Source of the DNA: CALKHQ01 sp050329975
GTDB taxonomy: Bacteria > Pseudomonadota > Alphaproteobacteria > CALKHQ01
Assembly: GCA_050329975.1 (NCBI GenBank)
Contig: JBHJOG010000188.1
Span: 1 to 9,876, forward strand
DNA length: 9,876 nucleotides
Direction: 5' to 3'
The notes under the pieces were generated by a model. It saw nothing but the letters and a program-made list of their open reading frames with translations. It made no database searches and had not been told where the DNA came from. Below are positions 1-6,247 of the stretch, in pieces. Position numbers and translations under genes: made by a program. Every line of letters begins with the position of its first letter. Position 1 is the first letter of the stretch.

Positions 1-575
1 CGCAGCAGCCACGCCCGGAGCTCCGGATAGGGGGCAAGCGCGACGCCGCCCTCGGGGGCGTGGGCGGTGTAGCTGTAGAGGGCGATGTCGGCCAGCGTCG
101 GCGCGTCGCCGACCAGGAAACGGCGCCCGGCGAGGTGGCGGTCGAGCAGGTCGAACAGCCGGGCAGCGGTCATACGCGCCGGCGCCACGTCCTTGTCCAG
201 CCCGAACAGGGCGGCGAGCCGGGCGGCGCCTGGACCGGCATTGAGCTCGCCGGCTGCGACCGAGAGCCAGCGCTGCACCGCGGCGGCCGCGACCGGCTCC
301 CGCGGATACCACTGGCCGTCGGTGTCGTAGCGCAGCGCGAGATAGACCAGGATCGCGTTGCTGTCGGCGATCACCACGTCGCCATCCTCGAGCACCGGCA
401 CCTGGCCGAACGGGTTCATCGCCAGGAAGGGGGGCGCCTTGTGCGCGCCGCCGGCGAGGTCGACGTCGACTACCTCATGCGGCAGCCGGAGCAGCGACAG
501 GAACAGCCGCACCCGGTGGGCGTGGCCGGAGATCGGGAAGCTGTGGACACGGATCGGACGGGCGGGTGCGGTCAT
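1..575 (-). CDS. Glutathione S-transferase (C-terminal end cut off by the window edge)
   Basis: Reading leftward from an ATG at 575-573, 191 codons stay open to the window edge. The protein starts MTAPARPIRVHSFPISGHAH. The N-terminal thioredoxin-like domain (about residues 7-85) has the family motif NPFGQVPVLEDG at 54-65, with the expected cis-proline at 60, and DSNAILVYL at 71-79, the usual glutathione gamma-glutamyl contact region. The all-helical C-terminal domain has LVGDAPTLADIALY at 154-167, including the T-x-x-D N-capping box. Soluble GSTs are about 200-210 residues, so only the last 10-20 are missing. A Shine-Dalgarno-like AAGGGAC lies just upstream on the minus strand. It presumably conjugates glutathione to electrophiles in the cytoplasm; the substrate cannot be told. 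The divergent LysR gene is its likely regulator. Identification is firm from motifs; the subclass is not assigned. Confidence 0.93.
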   Translation of the reverse strand, partial: MTAPARPIRVHSFPISGHAHRVRLFLSLLRLPHEVVDVDLAGGAHKAPPFLAMNPFGQVPVLEDGDVVIADSNAILVYLALRYDTDGQWYPREPVAAAAVQRWLSVAAGELNAGPGAARLAALFGLDKDVAPARMTAARLFDLLDRHLAGRRFLVGDAPTLADIALYSYTAHAPEGGVALAPYPELRAWLL

Positions 576-613
576 GGCGCTGTCCCTTTGCGAGTTGGGG
601 AACGGCAACGTCG

Positions 614-676
614 CTATTCCATCAGGAGAAGTGAATACCTAGAATCAGCACCAGTTAATTGCAGACCGTGGAATAG
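614..676. promoter_or_regulatory. Divergent GST/LysR control region with an 8-bp inverted repeat
   Basis: The 103-bp gap between the GST start (575) and the LysR start (679) is AT-richer than its surroundings. It holds a perfect inverted repeat, CTATTCCA at 614-621 and TGGAATAG at 669-676, with 47 bp between the arms. LysR-type regulators commonly bind two spaced half-sites between their own gene and a divergent target, so this is a candidate binding region. The right arm touches the LysR start codon, which would suit autorepression. An 8-bp match in a gap this size can occur by chance, so the functional claim is weak. I see no clear -35/-10 pair for either gene. Confidence 0.35.
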
Positions 677-678
677 TT

Positions 679-1551
679 ATGGATCGGCTCGACATGATGC
701 GGGTGTTCGTCGCGGTGGCCGAGCAGGCGGGATTCTCCGCCGCGGCGCGGACGCTGGGCCTTTCCGCGCCCGCGGTGACCCGGGCGGTCGCCGCGCTGGA
801 GGACCGGCTCGGCGGCCGCCTGATGCAGCGGACCACCCGCCGGGTGCGGCTGACCGAGGCCGGCGCGCGCTACCTGGCCGACTGCAGGCGCATCCTGGCC
901 GCGGTCGACGAGGCCGAGGCGTCGGCGACCGGCGCGCATGGTGCGCCGCGCGGCCTGCTGTCGGTGACGGCGCCGGTGCTGCTCGAGTTCCTCGCGCGCT
1001 ACCCGGAGGCCAGCGCGCGCTGCCTCTATGTCGACCGGGTGGTCGACCTGCTGGACGAGGGCTTCGACGTCGCTGTCCGCATCGCCCGGCTGCCGGACTC
1101 GACGATGACGGCGGTGCGGGTGGGCGCGGTGCGCCGGGTAGTCTGCGCAGCACCCGCACTCCTGGCCAGGCACGGGACACCACAGCGGCCGGCAGACCTG
1201 AGGGAACTGCCGTCGATCAACTTCTCCCCCGGACTGACCGAACTGGACTGGAGCTTCGGGCCGGCGCCGGCCGAAAGGGTGCGCCCACCGACACGGCTCA
1301 CGGTCAACGCCGGGGATGTCGCCATCGCCGCGGCAGTGTCCGGGGAGGGAATCATCCGCGTGCTGTCCTACCAGGTCGCCGGGGAGATCGCCGACGGCCG
1401 CCTGGTCGCCGTGCTGGAGGCCCACGAGCCGCCGCCGGTCCCGATCCACCTGGTGCATGCCGACGGCCGGCGCGCCAGCGCCCGCGTCCGGGTGTTCGTC
1501 GATCACGCCGCCGCCGCCCTGCGCGCGCGCCTGGCCAACGTCAGTGGCTGA
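679..1551 (+). CDS. LysR-type transcriptional regulator, effector domain shortened
   Basis: A 290-residue protein starting MDRLDMMRVFVAVAEQAGFS. Residues 1-60 are the winged helix-turn-helix typical of LysR proteins (GFSAAARTLGLSAPAVTRAV, then LEDRLGGRLMQRTTRRVRLT), followed by a linker helix at about 62-88. The effector domain shows the familiar DRVVDLLDEGFDVAVRIARL block and closes in VFVDHAAAALRARL. Relatives of this subgroup are about 300 residues and read roughly TAPV-FGRLHVAP-LLEFLARYP here. This protein goes straight from TAPV (97-100) to LLEFLARYP, so about ten residues at the start of the first effector subdomain appear to be missing. The frame is intact. It probably controls the divergent GST gene. 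There is no strong ribosome binding site before the ATG at 679. The family call is firm; whether the effector response survives is unknown. Confidence 0.93.
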   Translation: MDRLDMMRVFVAVAEQAGFSAAARTLGLSAPAVTRAVAALEDRLGGRLMQRTTRRVRLTEAGARYLADCRRILAAVDEAEASATGAHGAPRGLLSVTAPVLLEFLARYPEASARCLYVDRVVDLLDEGFDVAVRIARLPDSTMTAVRVGAVRRVVCAAPALLARHGTPQRPADLRELPSINFSPGLTELDWSFGPAPAERVRPPTRLTVNAGDVAIAAAVSGEGIIRVLSYQVAGEIADGRLVAVLEAHEPPPVPIHLVHADGRRASARVRVFVDHAAAALRARLANVSG

Positions 1552-1578
1552 GTCCCCGCCAGATGCGCTCGCGCCGGT

Positions 1579-1593
1579 CGCCGCCCGGCGGCG
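1579..1593 (+). terminator. GC hairpin 27 nt after the LysR stop, possible weak terminator
   Basis: CGCCGCC-C-GGCGGCG is a perfect palindrome around one base; a realistic fold is a 5-bp stem with a 5-nt loop. It follows the LysR stop codon, where a terminator would be expected. It lacks a T-tract, and such GC palindromes are common by chance in DNA this rich in GC. The remaining sequence up to 1693 shows nothing else. Confidence 0.2.
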
Positions 1594-1693
1594 CAAGCCT
1601 TGACGCCACAGCGGCCTGGGTCCGGTTGCCGAGCGGTGGCTGGCTGCGATAGATTGCCGAAGGTCGGGCGCGGCGCGGCAAGTGGGGTGAGCG

Positions 1694-2101
1694 ATGGCAC
1701 GGATGAGGATTGCGGTAGCGACTGCGTTGGCGGCGGGGCTGGCTGCGGCCCCGGTTTCGGCGGAACCCAAGGGAAAGCTGTTCGGCGACGTGACCGGCGA
1801 GTCGGCCTATTTCATCGGCTATTGGGGTATGGGCGCGCCCGAGGAGTGCATCGACTCCGACACGCTCGCCTTCTATTCCTCCGGCGCCTGGGCGGTGACC
1901 AACGGCGGCGGCAACCCGGTCGAGGCGATCGGCACCTGGAGCTATGACGAGGGCGTGCTGACCGTTCGCTTCTCCGACCTGACGGATCCGGCAAACGACG
2001 AACAGGCCACCGGCACGGTGACCGCTGCGGATGAGGCCAAGTTCACCCTCAGCTCCGACATGCTGCGCGGAGGGTCGGAGACCCTCTACCGCTGCAGCTG
2101 A
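1694..2101 (+). CDS. Small secreted protein of unknown function
   Basis: A 135-residue protein I do not recognise as a named family. Residues 1-23 form a clear Sec signal peptide: MARMR, a hydrophobic alanine/leucine stretch, then a cleavage site after V-S-A at 21-23. The mature part of about 112 residues is rich in Gly, Asp, Thr and aromatics with alternating polar/hydrophobic runs, suggesting a small beta-sheet or lipocalin-like fold. It has only two cysteines, at 52 and 134 (the penultimate residue), which could form a disulfide in the periplasm. A GGGGTGAG ribosome binding site precedes the ATG at 1694; a second ATG at 1703 is also possible. It lies 142 bp after the LysR gene and 50 bp before an ABC ATPase gene; no functional link to either is evident. 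Secretion is well supported; the role is unknown. Confidence 0.8.
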   Translation: MARMRIAVATALAAGLAAAPVSAEPKGKLFGDVTGESAYFIGYWGMGAPEECIDSDTLAFYSSGAWAVTNGGGNPVEAIGTWSYDEGVLTVRFSDLTDPANDEQATGTVTAADEAKFTLSSDMLRGGSETLYRCS

Positions 2102-2151
2102 GACCGCAGCCCCATTTCCGCCCGTCGCCAGGTCGAGTCCCAACCAGCCGC

Positions 2152-3282
2152 ATGACGCAGGCAGCAGGAGGCGTGGGTGCGGCCAAGGGCCAGTTGCTTC
2201 CCGATGCGGCGCCGATGGTCGAGCTGCGCGGGGTCAGCAAGCGGTTCGGCGAGGTGGTGGCGGTCGAGACCGCGTCCTTCGCCGTGGGGCAGGGCGACTT
2301 CCTGACCATCCTGGGGCCGAGCGGCTCGGGCAAGTCCACGCTGCTGCGCATGATCGCCGGCTTCGACGCGCCGAGTGCGGGCGAGATCTTCATCCACGGG
2401 CGCTCGGTCGCCGACCTGCCCCCGCACCGGCGCGCCATCGGCATGGTGTTCCAGCGGCTGGCCCTGTTCCCGCACATGACCGCGGCGCAGAACGTCGCCT
2501 ATCCGCTGAAGATGCGCCGCTTCGACCCGAAGACGATCCCGGACCGGGTGGCGGAATACCTGAACCTGGTGCGGCTGGAGGGGCTGGGCGGGCGGCGGGT
2601 GCAGCAGCTCTCCGGCGGCCAGCAGCAGCGGGTGGCGATCGCGCGTGCGCTGGTGTACCACCCGGACCTGCTGCTGCTCGACGAGCCGCTGGCCTCGCTC
2701 GACCGCAAGCTCCGGGAGGACATGCAGCTCGAGTTCCGCCGGATCCAGCAGGAACTCGGCGTCACCACCATCAACGTCACCCATGACCAGCGCGAGGCGC
2801 TGGTGATGTCGGACCGGGTGATCGTGATGGACAAGGGCCGCATCCAGCAGGCGGCCGACCCGCTGACGACCTATAATGCGCCCGGTAACGCCTTTGTCGC
2901 CGGCTTCCTGGGCATGACCAACCTGCTGCCGGGGGTGGTGGAAGCGGTCGACGGCGCCTATGCCGCGGTCCGGGTCGGCGAGCGCAGCTTCCGCGGGCGC
3001 GACCAGGGCGTCGCCGGCACCGGCGCGCCTGTCCTTTGTGCCCTGCGTGCCGAGCGGATCCGGGTGCAGGACCCGGGCTCTCCAGACGCGATCCCGGCGA
3101 CGGTGCGCGAGGAGATCTTCGAGGGCGACCGGCTGATCTACGTCTGCACGGTGGACGGGATCGCGGAGCCGCTGCGGGTCATCGACCACGCGCCGGGTGC
3201 CCACGGTCTGCGCGCGCCGGGCGACCCGATCGACCTGAGCTGGAGCCCCGACGACCTGTTGGTGTTCGCAGCGGAAGCCTGA
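2152..3282 (+). CDS. ABC transporter ATP-binding protein, PotA/UgpC-like, without partner genes
   Basis: A 376-residue ATPase of the type that drives import of spermidine/putrescine, sugars, iron(III) or phosphonates. Visible motifs: Walker A GPSGSGKST at 55-63, Q-loop Q101 in VFQRLALFPH, signature LSGGQQQ at 153-159, Walker B LLLLDE at 173-178, D-loop SLD at 182-184 and H-loop H211 in VTHDQREA. A C-terminal TOBE-like regulatory region covers about 280-376. All catalytic residues are present, and the length fits the family (about 350-380). The substrate cannot be assigned because no permease or binding protein gene adjoins it. The start is uncertain: no good ribosome binding site precedes the ATG at 2152, and a perfect AGGAGG at 2166-2171 lies inside the frame with no suitably spaced in-frame start codon. 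Met22 (2215), right before the conserved VELRGVSKRFG, is an alternative. Confidence 0.9.
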   Translation: MTQAAGGVGAAKGQLLPDAAPMVELRGVSKRFGEVVAVETASFAVGQGDFLTILGPSGSGKSTLLRMIAGFDAPSAGEIFIHGRSVADLPPHRRAIGMVFQRLALFPHMTAAQNVAYPLKMRRFDPKTIPDRVAEYLNLVRLEGLGGRRVQQLSGGQQQRVAIARALVYHPDLLLLDEPLASLDRKLREDMQLEFRRIQQELGVTTINVTHDQREALVMSDRVIVMDKGRIQQAADPLTTYNAPGNAFVAGFLGMTNLLPGVVEAVDGAYAAVRVGERSFRGRDQGVAGTGAPVLCALRAERIRVQDPGSPDAIPATVREEIFEGDRLIYVCTVDGIAEPLRVIDHAPGAHGLRAPGDPIDLSWSPDDLLVFAAEA

Positions 3283-3343
3283 CGCCTCGTCGGGGTCCCT
3301 GGCATGGAAAATCACGTCCCGTTGCAATGGCAATATTGGCGGC

Positions 3344-3372
3344 TTGCGAATCCCTGCATCTCAATGTACTTT
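3344..3372 (+). promoter_or_regulatory. Predicted promoter of the membrane-protein/regulator operon
   Basis: TTGCGA at 3344-3349 and TACTTT at 3367-3372 are separated by exactly 17 bp and lie 30 bp before the ATG at 3402. Both are partial matches to the sigma-70 consensus. The proposed -10 is inside operator A (3365-3385), where a bound regulator would block polymerase. This is prediction from sequence only. The rest of the gap after the ATPase gene (3283-3343) shows no convincing terminator. Confidence 0.45.
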
Positions 3373-3385
3373 GTATTGCAAAGCA
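3365..3385 (+). promoter_or_regulatory. Operator A, CTTTG-N5-CAAAG palindrome
   Basis: The core CTTTGTATTGCAAAG (3369-3383) is a perfect 5-bp inverted repeat with a 5-bp spacer. The 21-bp window 3365-3385 matches the reverse complement of 4432-4452 at 19 of 21 positions, differing only at two spacer bases. Two such long matches placed before two successive transcription units, with a DNA-binding protein encoded between them, make a regulator binding site very likely. The natural candidate is the winged-helix protein at 4003-4416, implying autoregulation. Confidence 0.78.
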
Positions 3386-3401
3386 AAGGGGCGGCGGGGC
3401 G

Positions 3402-4016
3402 ATGACGGAGCTGGAGCGGGCACTGACGGATATCCGGGCGATGCGCAGCCAGTTGGCGCGTGGGCTCGAGTTCCGCGGCTATGGAGCGGCGACCTTCGCG
3501 GCGACCGGGGTGCTGGCGATGCTGGCGGCGGTGGCCCAGGCGCTGTGGGTCGCATCGCCGCTGGTCGAGCCGGTCGCCTATCTCGGGCTCTGGGGCGCGA
3601 CCGCCGTCGCCTCGATCCTGCTGATCGGGGCGGAGGTGGTGACCCGCTCGCGGCGGATCCATGGCGGGCTCGCCGACGAGATGGTGCAGGCGGCGGCCGA
3701 GCAGCTGCTGCCGGCGCTAGTGACCGGCGCGCTGGTTACGGTCGTCTTCTTGTTCTACATGCCTGGCAACCTGTGGATGCTGCCGGGGCTGTGGCAGATC
3801 GTGATCGCCCTCGGGGCGTTCGCCTCGCGCCGGCTGCTGCCGGCGGCGTTCAACCTGGTCGGGATCTGGTACCTCGGCGCCGGGCTGGCGTGCCTCGCCT
3901 TCGCCAAGGGTGGGCTTGCGCTGTCGCCATGGGCGATGGGGGTGCCGTTCGGCGTCGGACAGCTGCTTGCCGCCGGGCTGATCCTGTGGACGCGGTCGCG
4001 CCATGACCAAGCCTGA
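3402..4016 (+). CDS. Six-helix integral membrane protein of unknown function
   Basis: A 204-residue protein starting MTELERALTDIRAMRSQLAR. A charged amphipathic N-terminal segment (1-22) precedes about six hydrophobic spans at roughly 29-50, 57-79, 102-121, 124-142, 147-168 and 174-196. Between spans 2 and 3 lies a cytoplasmic-looking loop with TRSRRIHGGLADEM. I recognise the arrangement, a small membrane protein followed by a winged-helix regulator and a DUF4173 protein, but know of no established function. ATG 3402 is chosen because it follows a GGGGCGG ribosome binding site and lies just downstream of operator A; an upstream extension of the same frame would run through the promoter and the ATPase gene. 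Its end overlaps the regulator gene by 14 nt, so the two are probably translationally coupled. It could be a membrane partner or sensor for the regulator, but nothing visible proves that. Confidence 0.85.
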   Translation: MTELERALTDIRAMRSQLARGLEFRGYGAATFAATGVLAMLAAVAQALWVASPLVEPVAYLGLWGATAVASILLIGAEVVTRSRRIHGGLADEMVQAAAEQLLPALVTGALVTVVFLFYMPGNLWMLPGLWQIVIALGAFASRRLLPAAFNLVGIWYLGAGLACLAFAKGGLALSPWAMGVPFGVGQLLAAGLILWTRSRHDQA

Positions 4017-4416
4017 GACTCCGGCGCGGGGCGGGCGGGACGACCTCTCCGGCGAGAAGGGCCGCTTCGCCTATGACGGCCTGGACCGGGTGATCCACGA
4101 AAAGGCGCGGCTCGGCGTGCTGACCTCGCTGGTCGCCCACCCGCGCGGGCTGGTGTTCGGCGACCTGAAGCAGCTCTGCGACCTGACCGACGGCAATCTG
4201 AGCCGGCACCTGGCGGTGCTGGAGGAGGCCGGTCTGGTCGCGATCGAAAAGAGCTTCGTCGCCAACCGGCCGCAGACTCTGTGCCGGATCACCGGCGAGG
4301 GCCGAGACCGCTACCTGCGCTACCTGGGCGTGCTGGAGCAGGTGGTGAAGGATGCCGCCGCGGCGGCGCGGGCCGAGACCAAGCGAGCCCGCCCCGGCAA
4401 GCTGGCACCGGCCTGA
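4003..4416 (+). CDS. Winged-helix transcriptional regulator (HTH_34-like, MarR/ArsR-like fold)
   Basis: A 137-residue cytoplasmic DNA-binding protein. After a disordered, charged N-terminus (1-24), residues about 26-105 form a winged helix: LDRVIHEKARLGVLTSLVAH, then LKQLCDLTDGNLSRHLAVLE (recognition-helix region) and the wing leading to RPQTLCRITGEGRDRYLRYL. The tail is Ala/Lys/Arg-rich. This matches the family Pfam calls winged helix DNA-binding domain HTH_34 as I know it. There is no obvious effector pocket or metal-binding cysteine cluster; the single cysteines CDL and CRI do not form a motif. The start overlaps the upstream membrane-protein gene by 14 nt. The two CTTTG-N5-CAAAG sites flanking the operon are its likely operators, so it probably represses or controls itself, the upstream gene and the DUF4173 gene. 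Confidence 0.9.
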   Translation: MTKPETPARGGRDDLSGEKGRFAYDGLDRVIHEKARLGVLTSLVAHPRGLVFGDLKQLCDLTDGNLSRHLAVLEEAGLVAIEKSFVANRPQTLCRITGEGRDRYLRYLGVLEQVVKDAAAAARAETKRARPGKLAPA

Positions 4417-4431
4417 CTTTTTTTGCCCAAA

Positions 4432-4452
4432 TGCTTTGGAATGCAAAGTACA
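4432..4452 (-). promoter_or_regulatory. Operator B, second CTTTG-N5-CAAAG palindrome, inverted relative to A
   Basis: The core CTTTGGAATGCAAAG (4434-4448) lies 17 bp after the regulator stop codon and 33 bp before the DUF4173 start at 4486. Read on the minus strand, the 21-bp window agrees with operator A at 19 of 21 positions. It implies that the DUF4173 gene has its own regulated promoter. A TTGCCC at 4423-4428 could be a -35 element with AAGTAC at 4446-4451 as a poor -10, but no strong promoter is visible. Confidence 0.75.
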
Positions 4453-4485
4453 CGTGATCGAAAAGCAGCCGGGAGAGCAGCGACC

Positions 4486-6111
4486 ATGACCAGCCTGTCC
4501 GAAACCCGGTTCCCGTCCTGGGTCGCCGCCGGTAACCGTTGGCGACGGCCGCTGCTCATGATCGGATTGATCGCCCTCGCCGACTGGCTGTTCTTCGGTC
4601 ACATGCGCGGGCTCTCGGTCGTGGTGTTTGCGGCGGCGCTTGCTGCAGGGGCACTGATCGCCTGGGGCCGCCCGGTTTCCCCCGGCAGGCTGGCGATGGC
4701 CGGAGCCGTGCTGGTTGCGGCGGCAGTTCCGGCCGTGCTTGCACCCGCGCCGCTCGCCGTGGCGATCCTGGCGCTGGCGACGGCGCATTTCGCCCTGGCA
4801 GTGACCAGCCAAACGGGCCAGCGCCTGTCGGACAGGATCGGCAACGCTGCACAGCTGCTCGCGGAGGGGAGTTGGCGCTGGGCGGCTGACGCGGCCCGCG
4901 GGCTCCACAGTCGGGGCCAGCGGTCCGCCTCCCCCATTGCTTCAGCAGCCGAGGCCGACGGGACGCCGGTCGAGGCGACCGAAGCAGCACCGCGGCGCCA
5001 TGGCGTCCTGGTTGCCTGGATCGTTCCGCTGGCACTCGGCGCCACGTTCCTGCTGCTGTTCAGGTCGGCCAATCCACTGATCGAGGACTGGCTCGACGGC
5101 ATCGACCTGGGGGCGGCCTTCGCCAACGTTTCGCCGGTCCGGCTGGTGTTCTGGCTGGCCGTGGTGGCACTGGTCTGGCCGTTCGTATTCCTGAAACGGC
5201 GCAGCGGACGGACGGCCGTTGCCTGGGCGGTCGGACGTCTGGGCGCGCTGGTGCCGCCCCTTGCGTTGCCGGCCGCCCCTCCGGCTGGCGGAGACGGCCT
5301 GTTCGGCAAGAGGGCGATCCTGCGCTCCCTGATCCTGTTCAACCTCCTGTTCGCCGTCCAGACGTTGATGGACCTCGCCTATCTGTGGGGCGGCCTCGCG
5401 CTGCCGGATGGAATGACCTACGCCGCGTATGCCCATCGCGGCGCCTACCCGCTGATCGCGACCGCGCTGCTCGCCGCCGTGTTCGTGCTGGCGGCGATGC
5501 GGCCGGGAAGCGAGACGGCACAGTCGCGCTCGATCCGGCTGCTGGTGTTCCTGTGGGTGGGGCAGAACGTACTGCTGGTGGCGTCGTCGATGCTGCGGCT
5601 CGACCTCTATGTGGCGGTCTATTCGCTGACCTACCTGCGGATCGCCGCCTTCATCTGGATGCTGCTGGTCGCCCTCGGGCTGGTGCTGATCGTGGCCCGG
5701 ATTGCTTTCCACCGCTCCAACGGCTGGCTGTTCGGGATGAACCTGATAGCGCTCTCGCTGGCGCTCTACCTGTGCGGCTTCGTCAACTTTCCCCGCGTGA
5801 TCGCCGACTACAACGTGGCGCACAGCCGGGAAGTCAGCGGCGAGGGGACCTTGCTCGACATCGAATACCTGCGAGCCCTCGGGCCGCAGGCGATTCCGGC
5901 CCTCGACCGCTACCGTGCCGCACTTCTTGCGCGCGACCCGTCCGGCAGCGAACTGCCGGCGGACGAACGCGAAGGGCGCATCGACCAAATTCGCGCAGCC
6001 CTGGTGGCGGATCATCGGCGCACGCTCGCGGACTGGCGAGCCTGGAACTATCGGAGCTGGCAGCTCGAGCGCGAGCTGGAAAGGGCTGTCGGCTACGACG
6101 GCGCTCGCTAG
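4486..6111 (+). CDS. DUF4173 polytopic membrane protein
   Basis: A 541-residue inner-membrane protein of unknown function. Helices cluster at about 22-60, 66-106, 172-192 and 218-236, with a polar linker at 108-170. The DUF4173 core (about 275-445) holds the most family-like segments: PDGMTYAAYAHRGAYPL at 307-323, FLWVGQNVLLVASSMLRLDL at 355-374 and VNFPRVIADYNVAHS at 433-447. A soluble, charged C-terminal tail (448-541) follows, with LRALGPQAIPALDRY at 462-476. The start is placed at ATG 4486 because GGGAGAG at 4471-4477 is a well-spaced ribosome binding site, and because the in-frame ATG at 4423 would begin upstream of, and translate, operator B. The gene follows the regulator by 69 bp and probably belongs to the same regulon. 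The family is recognised from sequence memory; biochemical function is not known to me. Confidence 0.87.
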   Translation: MTSLSETRFPSWVAAGNRWRRPLLMIGLIALADWLFFGHMRGLSVVVFAAALAAGALIAWGRPVSPGRLAMAGAVLVAAAVPAVLAPAPLAVAILALATAHFALAVTSQTGQRLSDRIGNAAQLLAEGSWRWAADAARGLHSRGQRSASPIASAAEADGTPVEATEAAPRRHGVLVAWIVPLALGATFLLLFRSANPLIEDWLDGIDLGAAFANVSPVRLVFWLAVVALVWPFVFLKRRSGRTAVAWAVGRLGALVPPLALPAAPPAGGDGLFGKRAILRSLILFNLLFAVQTLMDLAYLWGGLALPDGMTYAAYAHRGAYPLIATALLAAVFVLAAMRPGSETAQSRSIRLLVFLWVGQNVLLVASSMLRLDLYVAVYSLTYLRIAAFIWMLLVALGLVLIVARIAFHRSNGWLFGMNLIALSLALYLCGFVNFPRVIADYNVAHSREVSGEGTLLDIEYLRALGPQAIPALDRYRAALLARDPSGSELPADEREGRIDQIRAALVADHRRTLADWRAWNYRSWQLERELERAVGYDGAR

Positions 6112-6166
6112 CGGAATCAACGCGCGGACGCACGGATCGACGAGCTGCGAACGCTTCTCGTTCCTA

Positions 6167-6195
6167 TTGATTCTGCAAATCATTATCACTAGGGT
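6167..6195 (+). promoter_or_regulatory. Predicted Fur-controlled promoter of the ABC transporter operon
   Basis: GATTCTGCAAATCATTATC (6169-6187) matches the E. coli Fur consensus GATAATGATAATCATTATC at 15 of 19 positions, including the whole right half. It lies within a plausible promoter: TTGATT at 6167-6172, a 17-bp spacer, and TAGGGT at 6190-6195. The -10 is poor. A Fur dimer here would occupy the spacer and block transcription when iron is replete. The region is a conspicuous AT-rich island in GC-rich DNA, about 60 bp before the permease start. In some alphaproteobacteria Mur or related Fur-family proteins use similar sites, so the exact regulator is uncertain. Confidence 0.6.
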
Positions 6196-6204
6196 CGCCT
6201 CGGC

Positions 6205-6240
6205 CCAGCTCGGGGGCCAGCTCGGGGGCCATCTCGGGGG
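6205..6240 (+). repeat. Three tandem copies of a 12-bp G-rich repeat in the operon leader
   Basis: CCAGCTCGGGGG occurs twice (6205-6216, 6217-6228), followed by CCATCTCGGGGG (6229-6240), which differs at one base. The array lies between the Fur-like promoter and the start codon of the first permease gene, and its last copy supplies part of the Shine-Dalgarno sequence. Tandem repeats like this can change copy number by slippage. Confidence 0.9.
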
Positions 6241-6245
6241 AGGGG
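6212..6245 (+). promoter_or_regulatory. Candidate G-quadruplex overlapping the ribosome binding site
   Basis: Four G-runs on the coding strand, at 6212-6216, 6224-6228, 6236-6240 and 6242-6245 (5, 5, 5 and 4 G), are separated by loops of 7, 7 and 1 nt. This meets the usual four-run, loop 1-7 definition of a G-quadruplex motif. The third and fourth runs are also the only Shine-Dalgarno-like sequence for the GTG start at 6248, so folding in the mRNA could hide the ribosome site. The motif is seen; the regulatory role is inference. Confidence 0.5.
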
Positions 6246-6247
6246 CC

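Noticed and set aside
60..1652. 530-codon open frame on the plus strand
   Set aside because: It runs antisense through the GST gene and then out of frame through LysR; the product is Arg/Gly-rich and matches no family.
655..1770. 371-codon open frame on the minus strand opposite the LysR gene
   Set aside because: Its translation is low-complexity and rich in Arg/Gly/Pro/His/Gln with no domain, and it lies antisense to a clear LysR gene; a GC-driven shadow.
2086..3333. 415-codon open frame on the minus strand opposite the ABC ATPase
   Set aside because: The sense strand encodes all ATPase motifs; the antisense product is His/Arg/Gln-rich and featureless.
3331..3338. Palindrome CAATATTG before operator A
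   Set aside because: Only 8 bp, not repeated near site B, and not extended by flanking bases; likely chance.
4417..4424. Run CTTTTTTT after the regulator stop as a rho-independent terminator
   Set aside because: No GC-rich stem precedes the T-run at the proper distance; it more likely forms part of the promoter region around operator B.
4942..6189. 415-codon open frame on the minus strand opposite the DUF4173 gene
   Set aside because: Shadow of a recognised membrane protein; the translation is charged and repetitive without a fold signature.
5915..6247. Upstream extension of the first permease reading frame
   Set aside because: It would overlap the DUF4173 gene end, the Fur-like box and the repeat array; a well-placed ribosome site supports GTG 6248 instead.
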